A stretch of 6,953 nt of DNA from DATJXG01 sp035500455 (lineage in GTDB: Bacteria; Acidobacteriota; Terriglobia; Terriglobales; Acidobacteriaceae): assembly GCA_035500455.1 (NCBI GenBank), contig DATJXG010000402.1, positions 1-6,953 on the forward strand. The letters are read 5' to 3'. The position numbers and the translations under genes were made by a program. Position 1 is the stretch's first letter. Each line of letters opens with the position of its first letter. Under the pieces are notes generated by a model, which had not been told where the DNA came from, did not search any database, and worked only from the letters and a program-made list of their open reading frames with translations. This document shows positions 1 through 6,153 of this stretch, one piece after another.

Positions 1-44
1 TTCCTGAGTTTTTCCGCAGTCTGTGAAGCCATGCCCCTCGTGAC

Positions 45-73
45 TTGGCTGCTCTCTCGACTGCCTTTACACT
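45..73 (+). promoter_or_regulatory. putative sigma70-type promoter of nadE
   Basis: A TTGGCT hexamer at 45-50 (4 of 6 matches to TTGACA) is separated by exactly 17 nt from TACACT at 68-73 (4 of 6 matches to TATAAT). Six bases follow the -10 hexamer before the GTG at 80, so the expected transcription start falls on the first base of the start codon and the mRNA would be leaderless. The GGAAGG at 74-79 looks like a Shine-Dalgarno but directly abuts the GTG with no spacer, so it is badly placed to work as one. The call rests on hexamer match and spacing only. Confidence 0.45.
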
Positions 74-79
74 GGAAGG

Positions 80-1720
80 GTGCAGATCGCGCTGGGACAG
101 ATCAATCCCACAGTGGGTGACTTCAGCGGCAACGCCGCCAAAATTGTTGACTTCGCAGGGCGCGCCCGGGCCAGGGGAGCGGGGCTGGTGCTGTTTCCTG
201 AGCTCTCGGTGTGCGGCTATCCGCCACGCGACCTGGTGGAGCGGGCCTCGTTCGTCAGCAAGAATCGCGAGACGCTCGACCGCATTGCTGCCGAAACCGC
301 CGGCATCGCTGTGGTTTGCGGCGTGGTTACGCCGGCGCAGGCGGAAACCGGCAAGACGGTGATGAACTCGGCCGCGCTGCTTCGGGACGGCAAGGTCGCG
401 TTCGTACAGTCGAAAATGCTGCTGCCCACCTACGACGTCTTCGACGAGATGCGCAACTTCGCCCCGGCCAGGAGCCAGGCCCTGTTTCCCATCGACGGCA
501 AGCAGATTGCGCTCACCATTTGCGAAGACGCCTGGAACGACAAGCATTTCTGGAATAAACGGCTTTACACTTTCGATCCCGTGGAAGCGCTGTTGAGCGC
601 GGGGGGCAACCTGCTGCTCAATATTTCGGCGTCACCCTTCTGGATCGGCAAGCGCGAACTGCGCCGCGGCATGCTCGCTTCCATCGCCCGGAACTATAAG
701 ACTCCCGTCGCGATGGTGAACCAGGTGGGCGGCAACGACAGCCTGGTATTCGATGGCTCCAGCCTGGTGCTGAACGCGGCCGGCGAAGTGATCGCGCAGG
801 CGAAGTCGTTCGAAGAAGACCTGATCTGCTTCGACCCCGACAGTCTGACCGGCGATCTCCACGAACAGGTGGCGGGCGAAGAAGCCAGCGTGTACAGCGC
901 GCTACTTCTGGGCACGCGCGACTACGTGCACAAATGCGGCTTCCGCCAGGTGATCGTCGGCCTGAGCGGCGGAATTGATTCCGCGCTTACGGCGGCCATT
1001 GCCGCCGATGCCATGGGGCCGCAAAACGTGATCGGCGTGGGCATGCCCGGACCCTATTCTTCGCAGGGATCCATCGACGATGCGCGAATGCTGGCCGAGA
1101 ACCTGGGCATTCGCTTCGAGTTGCTGTGCATCACCGAGCCGTTCGAGAGTTACCGGAAGACTCTGCGCAAGACCTTTGCCGGCTGCAAGGAAGACGTGAC
1201 CGAGGAAAATATTCAGTCGCGCATTCGTGGAAATCTGCTGATGGCGCTCTCCAACAAGTTCGGGGCGCTGGTGCTCAGCACCGGCAACAAGAGCGAACTG
1301 GGCGTCGGCTACTGCACCCTGTACGGCGATATGGCCGGAGGGTTGGCGGTCATCTCCGATGTGCCGAAGACCATGGTGTACCGTCTGGCGCATTACGTGA
1401 ATTCGCGGCGGCCGGTGATTCCTCAGGCCAGCCTGGAAAAGCCGCCTTCGGCCGAGTTACGTCCGGATCAAAAGGATAGCGACTCCCTGCCTGCTTACGA
1501 GGTGCTGGATGCTATCCTCGAAGATTACGTGGAGGATTTGCACAGTGCGGAACAGATCGCAGTCGACCGGGGATTCGATCTGGGGCTGGTGAAGAATGTC
1601 ATTCGCATGGTGGACCGGGCGGAGTACAAACGCCAGCAAGCCGCGCCCGGCCTGAAGGTTTCCGCCAAGGCATTTGGATACGGCCGCCGCTTTCCGATCG
1701 CCGCCAAAACTGAAGCATGA
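80..1720 (+). CDS. nadE: glutamine-dependent NAD+ synthetase
   Basis: This 546-residue cytoplasmic enzyme makes NAD+ from nicotinic acid adenine dinucleotide, ATP and glutamine, the last step of NAD synthesis. The N-terminal half (about 1-260) is a nitrilase-type glutaminase with the Glu-Lys-Cys triad: E41 in FPELSVCGYPPRDL, K112 in QSKMLLPTYDVFDE and C148 in TICEDAWN. The C-terminal half (about 265-546) is the synthetase, with the ATP-pyrophosphatase P-loop SGGIDS at 296-301, STGNKSE at 400-406, YGDMAGG at 415-421, the KPPSAELRPDQKDSDSLP segment at 454-471, and the usual family ending AFGYGRRFPI. The length fits the short two-domain form (about 540-570 residues) rather than the longer mycobacterial form. 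The start is GTG: an in-frame stop lies at 41-43, no other start codon occurs between it and 80, and MQIALGQINPTVGDF is the typical family N-terminus. A long palindromic repeat begins immediately after the stop. Confidence 0.97.
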   Translation: MQIALGQINPTVGDFSGNAAKIVDFAGRARARGAGLVLFPELSVCGYPPRDLVERASFVSKNRETLDRIAAETAGIAVVCGVVTPAQAETGKTVMNSAALLRDGKVAFVQSKMLLPTYDVFDEMRNFAPARSQALFPIDGKQIALTICEDAWNDKHFWNKRLYTFDPVEALLSAGGNLLLNISASPFWIGKRELRRGMLASIARNYKTPVAMVNQVGGNDSLVFDGSSLVLNAAGEVIAQAKSFEEDLICFDPDSLTGDLHEQVAGEEASVYSALLLGTRDYVHKCGFRQVIVGLSGGIDSALTAAIAADAMGPQNVIGVGMPGPYSSQGSIDDARMLAENLGIRFELLCITEPFESYRKTLRKTFAGCKEDVTEENIQSRIRGNLLMALSNKFGALVLSTGNKSELGVGYCTLYGDMAGGLAVISDVPKTMVYRLAHYVNSRRPVIPQASLEKPPSAELRPDQKDSDSLPAYEVLDAILEDYVEDLHSAEQIAVDRGFDLGLVKNVIRMVDRAEYKRQQAAPGLKVSAKAFGYGRRFPIAAKTEA

Positions 1721-1840
1721 AGTCTCCGCGTGCTCAGCGGAAGTTCTCTGCGATCTCGGCGTTTTAGGGTTCTTGCCTCTGCCGGCAGAAACCTTAAAAC
1801 GCCGAGATCGCAAAGAAAGGCCGCCGGGTTCGCTGAGTGA
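1721..1840. repeat. long palindromic intergenic repeat, copy 1
   Basis: Inverted arms at 1744-1771 and 1790-1817 pair at 26 of 28 positions, and one of the two mismatches is a G-U wobble in RNA. The 18-nt loop contains the perfect 12-bp palindrome TCTGCCGGCAGA at 1778-1789. Outside the core, 1721-1743 and 1818-1840 still pair loosely through CTCAGCG/CGCTGAG-like words. A related copy lies at about 6785-6905: both contain TGCCTCYGCCGGCA, ACCTTAAA and the identical word CGCCGAGATCGCAAAGAA with the same spacing. The stem starts about 24 nt after the nadE stop, so it could end or stabilise the nadE transcript, although no run of T follows. The outer boundaries are approximate. Confidence 0.8.
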
Positions 1841-1852
1841 ATCTCCAGCATG

Positions 1853-1860
1853 AGAAGGGA
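1853..1860 (+). promoter_or_regulatory. ribosome binding site that decides the start at 1865
   Basis: The purine run GAGAAGGGA includes AAGG at 1855-1858, 6 nt before the ATG at 1865. The upstream in-frame ATG at 1850 has no purine-rich sequence in front of it and overlaps this site. That favours the 1865 start, which also puts the signal peptide at the very N-terminus. Confidence 0.6.
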
Positions 1861-1864
1861 ATGC

Positions 1865-2773
1865 ATGTATCGCTACTTGAAGCTTGCTTTTGCGGTGGTT
1901 CTGCTTGCCGCATTTTCCGCCGCACAACAGAAACCTCCGGCCCATGAAGCGAAGACGGCCTCTGCCAGGCCCGAGCCTGCGCCGGAGATGGCGCTGCCTT
2001 CCGAGGACACAGTGAATTCTTTTCTTCGGGCGTCGTTTGGCTATGACTCGTCCGTCACCTGGAGAGTGGTCGAGATCAAGCCGTCCGAGGCCCAGGGGCT
2101 GGCGGAGATTACCGTGCTGCTCAGCAATCCCAGTGGCCAGCAGACCACCCGCTTCTTCGTCACACCGGACGGCAAACACGCCATTCTGGGCGATGTGATT
2201 CCCTTCGGCGCGCATCCCTACGCGGAAGTGCGCGACAAGTTGGCGAAAGAGGCCGGCGGGCCGTCGCGCGGTCCGGCCGATGCGCCGGCGGTGATCGTGG
2301 AATTCGGCGACCTGCAGTGTCCGCACTGCAAAGCGGTGCAGCCGACCATCGAGAAACTGCTGGCCGACGAGCCTAACACCCGCCTGGTCTTCCAGAACTT
2401 TCCTCTGCCCGGCCACGACTGGTCGGCCAAGGCCGCGGCCTATGCCGATTGCGTGGGCCGAAGTTCGAACGACGCTTTCTGGAAATTCGTGGCCGGCACC
2501 TATGACCAGCAGGCCAACCTCACTGCCGGAACCGCGGACGAAAAGCTGACCGATATCGCCGACAAGTCCGGGGTGAAGGGCGCGGATATCGCCGCCTGCG
2601 CCGCCAAGCCGGAGACCACCGCGCGGGTGGAAGCTTCTGTGGCGCTGGGCAGGGCGGTCGACGTGACTGGGACACCCACGCTGTTCCTCAACGGCCGCAA
2701 GATCGGCAACATGGAGCAGGCGCCCTACGAAGTTCTGAAGAAGCTGGTGGAGTTCGCGGCCAAGGGAAACTAG
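1865..2773 (+). CDS. secreted DsbA-like thiol-disulfide oxidoreductase (thioredoxin fold)
   Basis: A 302-residue exported protein likely to make or rearrange disulfide bonds in envelope proteins. It starts MYRYLKLAFAVVLLAAFSAAQQ, a signal peptide with cleavage likely near the AAQ. A Pro/Ala-rich linker to about residue 45 follows, then an unrecognised domain of about 80 residues (SEDTVNSFLR to AEVRDKLAKE). The C-terminal DsbA/thioredoxin domain begins near 140: VIVEFGDLQCPHC carries the CxxC pair at C152 and C155, and GTPTLFLNG carries the cis-proline at P271. Further cysteines at 196 and 245 could form a second disulfide. The motif CPHC is the DsbA type, but the sequence does not tell oxidase from isomerase. 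An alternative ATG at 1850 would add five residues (MRREC); the Shine-Dalgarno placement argues against it. No convincing promoter was found between the repeat and the gene, so readthrough from nadE is possible. It converges on the permease operon. Confidence 0.9.
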   Translation: MYRYLKLAFAVVLLAAFSAAQQKPPAHEAKTASARPEPAPEMALPSEDTVNSFLRASFGYDSSVTWRVVEIKPSEAQGLAEITVLLSNPSGQQTTRFFVTPDGKHAILGDVIPFGAHPYAEVRDKLAKEAGGPSRGPADAPAVIVEFGDLQCPHCKAVQPTIEKLLADEPNTRLVFQNFPLPGHDWSAKAAAYADCVGRSSNDAFWKFVAGTYDQQANLTAGTADEKLTDIADKSGVKGADIAACAAKPETTARVEASVALGRAVDVTGTPTLFLNGRKIGNMEQAPYEVLKKLVEFAAKGN

Positions 2774-2796
2774 TATTCATTCTGAGCGACGCAGCA

Positions 2797-2900
2797 AATG
2801 TAGGCGCGGGCGTCCTCGCCCGTGCGTCCTTACGTTGGAACCTGTCCCCCATAATTCTTTGCCGCTCCCCGCACGGGCGAGACGCGCCCGCGCCTACATT
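2797..2900. repeat. inverted pair of REP-like hairpins between convergent genes (possible two-way terminator)
   Basis: The arm at 2797-2826 is matched by its inverted copy at 2870-2900, with 16 identical positions at the outer end, 11 at the inner end and a 3/4-nt mismatch between them; about 43 nt separate the arms. Each arm also folds alone: CGGGCG-TCCT-CGCCCG in the left arm and CGGGCG-AGACG-CGCCCG in the right. The element can thus form two small hairpins or one long cruciform. It lies in the 154-nt gap between the stop of the DsbA-like gene (2773) and the stop of the converging permease gene (2928), where a terminator for both strands would be expected. No T-run marks a standard intrinsic terminator. 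Confidence 0.8.
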
Positions 2901-2927
2901 CGTAGAATCAATCAGGGGTCTATCGCC

Positions 2928-4169
2928 CTACTCGTGCCGCAGCGCCTCAATAGGATCCAGCCGCGAGGCGCGAAACGCGGGAACCATGCCGCTGACCAGG
3001 CCCACTATGCCCAGGATGAGAGTCGAAGCGATCAGCGTGGTGGGAGCGATAATCAGGCGGATATCGCCGGCTTCTCCGTTCTTGGCAAATGCGCTGTAGA
3101 GAGTCAGCCTTCCCACCGAAAGCGCCACCACATAAGCCAGGATCACTCCCAGCACCCCGCCGATGAAGGTGATAGTCAGAGCTTCGGCGAGAAACTGCAT
3201 CAGAATGTAACGCCGTTTCGCGCCTAAAGCTTTCTGCACACCGATCTCTCGCGTCCGCTGCGTGACCGAAACCAGCATGATGTTCATCAGCCCGACGCCG
3301 CCGATCCCGAGAGTGAGCGTACCGATAAAGCCCATCAGGATCTTCAACCCGAGGGTGATGATTTCGAACTGATGGAGTTGCATCATGAGGTTGAAGACCC
3401 TCACCGCCTGGCGATCCGTCTGGTTGAACTTATGCTGCGTCGCCATGATGGTGCGCACCGACGGCTCCAGCCGCTCATACTCCGGGGTTTCGTAGTTGAA
3501 CCAGATGCTGTCGAGGTAGTGTGTGTCCTTCAAATCGCCCATGGTGGTGAAGGGGATATACACCACGCGGTTGATATCGTCGTTGCCCTCCTGCATCTTG
3601 GCGCCCAGGACGCCGACCACTTCGAAGCTGAGCCCGTCCAGCCGGATGTATTCACCCAGGGCGTTGCGGCCGGAGAACAGCTTTTCTTTGGCCTCGGAAC
3701 CGATCACCGCCACCCGCGATCGCTGCACCTGATCTTCCATGTTATAGAAGCGCCCCTGGTCCATCTTGAGGGCGCGAATGGAGAACACATTTGGGTAATT
3801 TCCGGTGACCGGGAAGGCAAACGTTCTGGTCTCGTACTGAACGTTAGCCTGCTTGGAAACTTCGGGGGTGATGTGAGTGATTTGCGGCAGGTTGGTGGTG
3901 AGCGCGTCTACATCGTCCTGGGTGAAGCGAATATCGACGCCCGCCTTCTGCCCGCCCGCCTGCACCGAGGTTTTGCCCGGCACCACGATGACCAGCTTGG
4001 TGCCGAAGTTGGCGAAGATATTGGCGCAGGCCCGGCCGAAGCCGTCACCATACGCCAGCAGCATGACCACCGTCGCGATTCCCCAGGCCATGCCCAGCAT
4101 GGTGAGCGCGGTGCGGCGCCGGTTGTGGCGCATGGCCGTATAGGCCTCTTCCAGCAGATCACGCAGCAT
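2928..4169 (-). CDS. MacB/FtsX-family ABC transporter permease (second gene of pair)
   Basis: This 413-residue inner-membrane protein has the MacB-type layout: one N-terminal membrane segment (about 20-40, ALTMLGMAWGIATVVMLLAY), a large extracytoplasmic domain (about 45-265), then three C-terminal FtsX membrane segments (about 270-302, 325-352 and 376-398). TREIGVQKALGAKRR (306-320) after the second helix is the family signature facing the ATPase, and the end ASRLDPIEALRHE is typical. MacB-type permeases do not pass substrate through a channel; they couple ATP hydrolysis in the cytoplasm to movement of the periplasmic domain, for example in drug, peptide or lipoprotein export. The protein lacks the N-terminal ATPase of E. 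coli MacB, so it needs a separate ATPase. It starts 17 nt after the stop of the preceding permease, with GAGG 4 nt before the ATG, so the two are co-transcribed. The substrate cannot be told from sequence. Confidence 0.93.
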   Translation of the reverse strand: MLRDLLEEAYTAMRHNRRRTALTMLGMAWGIATVVMLLAYGDGFGRACANIFANFGTKLVIVVPGKTSVQAGGQKAGVDIRFTQDDVDALTTNLPQITHITPEVSKQANVQYETRTFAFPVTGNYPNVFSIRALKMDQGRFYNMEDQVQRSRVAVIGSEAKEKLFSGRNALGEYIRLDGLSFEVVGVLGAKMQEGNDDINRVVYIPFTTMGDLKDTHYLDSIWFNYETPEYERLEPSVRTIMATQHKFNQTDRQAVRVFNLMMQLHQFEIITLGLKILMGFIGTLTLGIGGVGLMNIMLVSVTQRTREIGVQKALGAKRRYILMQFLAEALTITFIGGVLGVILAYVVALSVGRLTLYSAFAKNGEAGDIRLIIAPTTLIASTLILGIVGLVSGMVPAFRASRLDPIEALRHE

Positions 4170-4186
4170 ATCGCCTCATTGGAGCA

Positions 4187-5431
4187 TCACTCCTGCCGCA
4201 AGGCCTCCACCGGCTGCAACAGGGCCGCTCTTCGCGCTGGATAGAGGCCGGCAATCACTCCCGCCAGGGTCAGGCTGCCAATCGCCAGCATGGCCGACAT
4301 GGGGACTAGTTTCGGGGGATCGAATCCCTGCGGGCCCTGAATTCCTCCCATCATTGCCATCAGTCCGCCGGCCAGCGCCATTCCGATCAGCCCGCTGCCC
4401 AGGGTGAGCAGCAATCCCTCCATAAAGAAATGCAAGAGGATGCTGCGATTGGTAGCGCCCAGCGCCTTGCGCAGTCCGATCTCGCGGGTGCGTTCGCTCA
4501 CCGCAACCAGCATGATGTTGATTACGCCGATCGCACCCAGCGCCAACGTGACCATTCCCACCGCCCCCAGGAACATATTCATGACGTCGAAAATGGTGCC
4601 TACCATCTTGGATTCCTGGATGGAGTCCCACTCGTCGAAGGCGTTTTGATCGTCGGCGCTAAATCCGTGATTGCGGCCGATGACCTTGTGAACCTCCTGC
4701 TGCGCCAGCACGTGCTCGGCCGTGACCAGGGGCTGATACTCGATAAAGGAAATGGAGTTCTGGTGGTTTTCCCCTTTGATGGGGAAGTTCGCTGCCATGA
4801 CCTGGAAAGGAATGTAGCCGCGCATGTTCAGCCACATGTTGTCGCCGCGGCCCAGGTGGGGCATGGAGCCCACCACTTCGAAGCGGATTCCGTTGAGCAA
4901 AATGAACGCCCCCACCGCAGGACGGCCGGGAAACAAAGTCTTCAGCAACTCATTTCCCAGGACGATCACATTTCGTCTTTGGTCGTTATCCATTTGGTTG
5001 AGCCAGCGGCCTTCCTTGAGGGGAAGGTAGCTGATTTCGTTCAGTTCCGGCTCCGTGCCCAGGATTTCGCCGCTGCCGCTGGCGAATTCACTGACCTCGT
5101 GCAGATCGCCGCGAGAAATGATCGGGGCCGCGTTGCGGACGTGCGCGGCTTGCCGGATGTCGAGGTAATCCTGATAGGTGAGCAGATACGAGCGGGCGGA
5201 ACTCATGTTGCCTTGCACGGCGGGCGCGCGCCCCGGAAAGATGAACATGATGTCGCGGCCGAACTCCGCCATCTCCCGCTTGTTGCCCGAGCGGAAGCCT
5301 TCGCCCACCCCCACCAGCAGGAGCAACGATCCCACTCCCCAGGCGATGCCGAACATGGTGAGGAATGAGCGCAACTTGTGCGCCCAGAGGTTGCGAAAAA
5401 TCTGCACGAAGATGTCTGAGACCGTCCGCAT
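4187..5431 (-). CDS. MacB/FtsX-family ABC transporter permease (first gene of pair)
   Basis: A 414-residue permease with the same plan as its downstream neighbour: a membrane segment at about 25-45 (LTMFGIAWGVGSLLLLVGVG), an extracytoplasmic domain of some 230 residues, and three C-terminal FtsX helices (about 282-312, 333-361 and 378-398). SERTREIGLRKALGAT (312-327) is the FtsX signature, and the C-terminus PVEALRQE matches the family. The two permeases have clearly diverged outside these conserved parts, which suggests they pair as a heterodimer rather than being a recent duplication. The start was chosen as ATG 5431; a TTG at 5440 would add three residues. A TACAAT hexamer at 5450-5445 would place the transcription start near 5438, within that TTG, which favours the ATG. 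No good Shine-Dalgarno is visible. It is separated by 112 nt from the IscU-like gene on the same strand. No ATPase or HlyD-type partner is adjacent. Confidence 0.92.
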   Translation of the reverse strand: MRTVSDIFVQIFRNLWAHKLRSFLTMFGIAWGVGSLLLLVGVGEGFRSGNKREMAEFGRDIMFIFPGRAPAVQGNMSSARSYLLTYQDYLDIRQAAHVRNAAPIISRGDLHEVSEFASGSGEILGTEPELNEISYLPLKEGRWLNQMDNDQRRNVIVLGNELLKTLFPGRPAVGAFILLNGIRFEVVGSMPHLGRGDNMWLNMRGYIPFQVMAANFPIKGENHQNSISFIEYQPLVTAEHVLAQQEVHKVIGRNHGFSADDQNAFDEWDSIQESKMVGTIFDVMNMFLGAVGMVTLALGAIGVINIMLVAVSERTREIGLRKALGATNRSILLHFFMEGLLLTLGSGLIGMALAGGLMAMMGGIQGPQGFDPPKLVPMSAMLAIGSLTLAGVIAGLYPARRAALLQPVEALRQE

Positions 5432-5444
5432 ATCAGTCAACTAC

Positions 5445-5450
5445 ATTGTA
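5445..5450 (-). promoter_or_regulatory. possible -10 element of the permease operon
   Basis: TACAAT on the minus strand matches TATAAT at 5 of 6 positions. A weak -35 candidate, CTGCAA (3 of 6), lies 16 nt upstream at 5472-5467. The predicted transcription start is about 7 nt before the ATG at 5431, giving a very short leader. The support is hexamer similarity and position only. Confidence 0.3.
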
Positions 5451-5543
5451 CTTTTCGATACGTCGATTGCAGGGCCAAAGTTCCACAACCCCAATAAGCG
5501 CTATGATTTCCGCCCGTCCGGGGATGGTTGTCCTCCCTTTCCT

Positions 5544-5921
5544 CTAACCCTCCTCCCCATGACTGTTGTTCAGCAGCGCCGCCAGGGCGTCGATTGCCAA
5601 ATGCCCGGCGTGGCTGGAAGCCGCCGGCAAACCGCCGATCCGGCGCACTAATTCCTCGCAGCTCAGCTGCCGGGCCTCCGGTAAAGTCTTTCCCTGCACC
5701 AGTTCGGTGAGGAGTGAGGCGCAGGCCATCGCCGGCACGCATCCCTTGGCAAGAAAGCGGATTGCGGCGATGCGTCCGCCCTGAAGGCTCGCCGTAAGCT
5801 TCAGAACGTCGCCGCAGGCAGGATTTTCGAGCTGGACCGAGGCGTCCGCGCCGGGGATCTCTCCTGGATTGCGGGGATTCTGGAAGTGGTCCAGCACCTG
5901 CGGCGAATACATTGTTGCCAT
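5544..5921 (-). CDS. NifU/IscU-like iron-sulfur cluster scaffold family protein, missing the third cluster cysteine
   Basis: A 125-residue cytoplasmic protein that aligns along its length with the IscU/NifU N-terminal family: MYSPQVLDHFQNPRNPG resembles the IscU start, NPACGDVLKL carries C36 and D38, and AKGCVPAMACASLLTEL carries C61. At the third ligand position, where IscU has His-Cys followed by SxLAEDA, this protein reads SSHAGHLAIDAL: H104 is kept but the cysteine is A105, with an extra H107. It has two further cysteines, C67 and C88. It has no SufU-type insertion. Family members receive sulfur and iron and pass on clusters; with the altered site, cluster building is uncertain. No iscS, hscA, fdx or suf gene is nearby. 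Two in-frame ATGs exist, 5921 and 5912. The shorter form starts MYSPQV, closest to IscU, and is the only one possible if the TACAAT overlapping the first ATG is a promoter. No Shine-Dalgarno is evident. Confidence 0.85.
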   Translation of the reverse strand: MATMYSPQVLDHFQNPRNPGEIPGADASVQLENPACGDVLKLTASLQGGRIAAIRFLAKGCVPAMACASLLTELVQGKTLPEARQLSCEELVRRIGGLPAASSHAGHLAIDALAALLNNSHGEEG

Positions 5922-5925
5922 TGTA
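5920..5925 (-). promoter_or_regulatory. possible -10 element of the IscU-like gene
   Basis: TACAAT on the minus strand (5 of 6 matches to TATAAT) overlaps the first ATG and sits 7 nt before the second ATG at 5912. This spacing would start transcription at or next to that ATG. No matching -35 hexamer is seen at 16-18 nt. The GCGCTACAAT context also resembles the end of the REP-like arms at 2797-2900 (CGCCTACATT), so the hexamer may be repeat-derived. Confidence 0.3.
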
Positions 5926-6049
5926 GCGCGGGAGTTCGCTTCGGTTCGCCGTGGAAGCGCCCGGCTTCAGCCGCGGTGTCGCAACGTCGAGGGAAATCCA
6001 GGACCTGCCGACGAATTTAACCTTTCGCGAGCATTGGGACCCAGATTTC

Positions 6050-6152
6050 CTTGGTGAACCTTCGTGAACCCTTCGTGTCCTTGATGGTTGGCTTTGTGCG
6101 TGCAGAGCCACAAAGCAAAAAGACAAAAGCTAAACCACGAAGGGCACCAAGG
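6050..6152. repeat. imperfect inverted repeat of the CACGAAGGG type
   Basis: The sequence starts CCTTGGTG at 6050 and ends CACCAAGG at 6152, with CCCTTCGTG on the left (6070-6078) answered by CACGAAGGG on the right (about 6136-6144). The centre is a perfect 8-bp stem, GCTTTGTG (6092-6099) and CACAAAGC (6110-6117), around a 10-nt loop. The left arm has an extra CCTTCGTGAA unit, so the arms are unequal. The element ends one base before the nuoB stop codon and would lie at the 3' end of the nuoB transcript, where it could act as a processing or termination structure. It is different in sequence from the repeats at 1721-1840 and 2797-2900. The neighbouring 5926-6049 contains no gene; it has GC-rich sequence with a small CGGCT-TC-AGCCG hairpin. 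Confidence 0.7.
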
Positions 6153-6153
6153 A

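Noticed and set aside
45..362. Plus-strand open frame overlapping the nadE start
   Set aside because: Different frame from nadE, no recognisable protein, and nadE's family N-terminus is clear.
1773..1800. Possible promoter for the DsbA-like gene inside repeat copy 1 (TTGCCT, 16 nt, TAAAAC)
   Set aside because: Each hexamer matches at only 4 of 6 positions, they fall in a palindrome where such words arise from pairing needs, and copy 2 does not keep the TTG. Not strong enough to list.
1457..2416. 319-residue minus-strand open frame antisense to the nadE end and the DsbA-like gene
   Set aside because: It runs through the palindromic repeat and two convincing plus-strand genes, has no family resemblance, and is the expected antisense frame in GC-rich coding sequence.
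3372..5368. Long plus-strand open frames (3372-4244 and 4430-5368) opposite the permeases
   Set aside because: His/Arg-rich compositions with no domain; they mirror the codon structure of the clear FtsX-family genes on the minus strand.
5432..5440. TTG start at 5440 for the first permease
   Set aside because: A rare start with no ribosome site, only three codons before an ATG, and at the predicted transcription start; the ATG at 5431 is simpler, though the TTG is not excluded.
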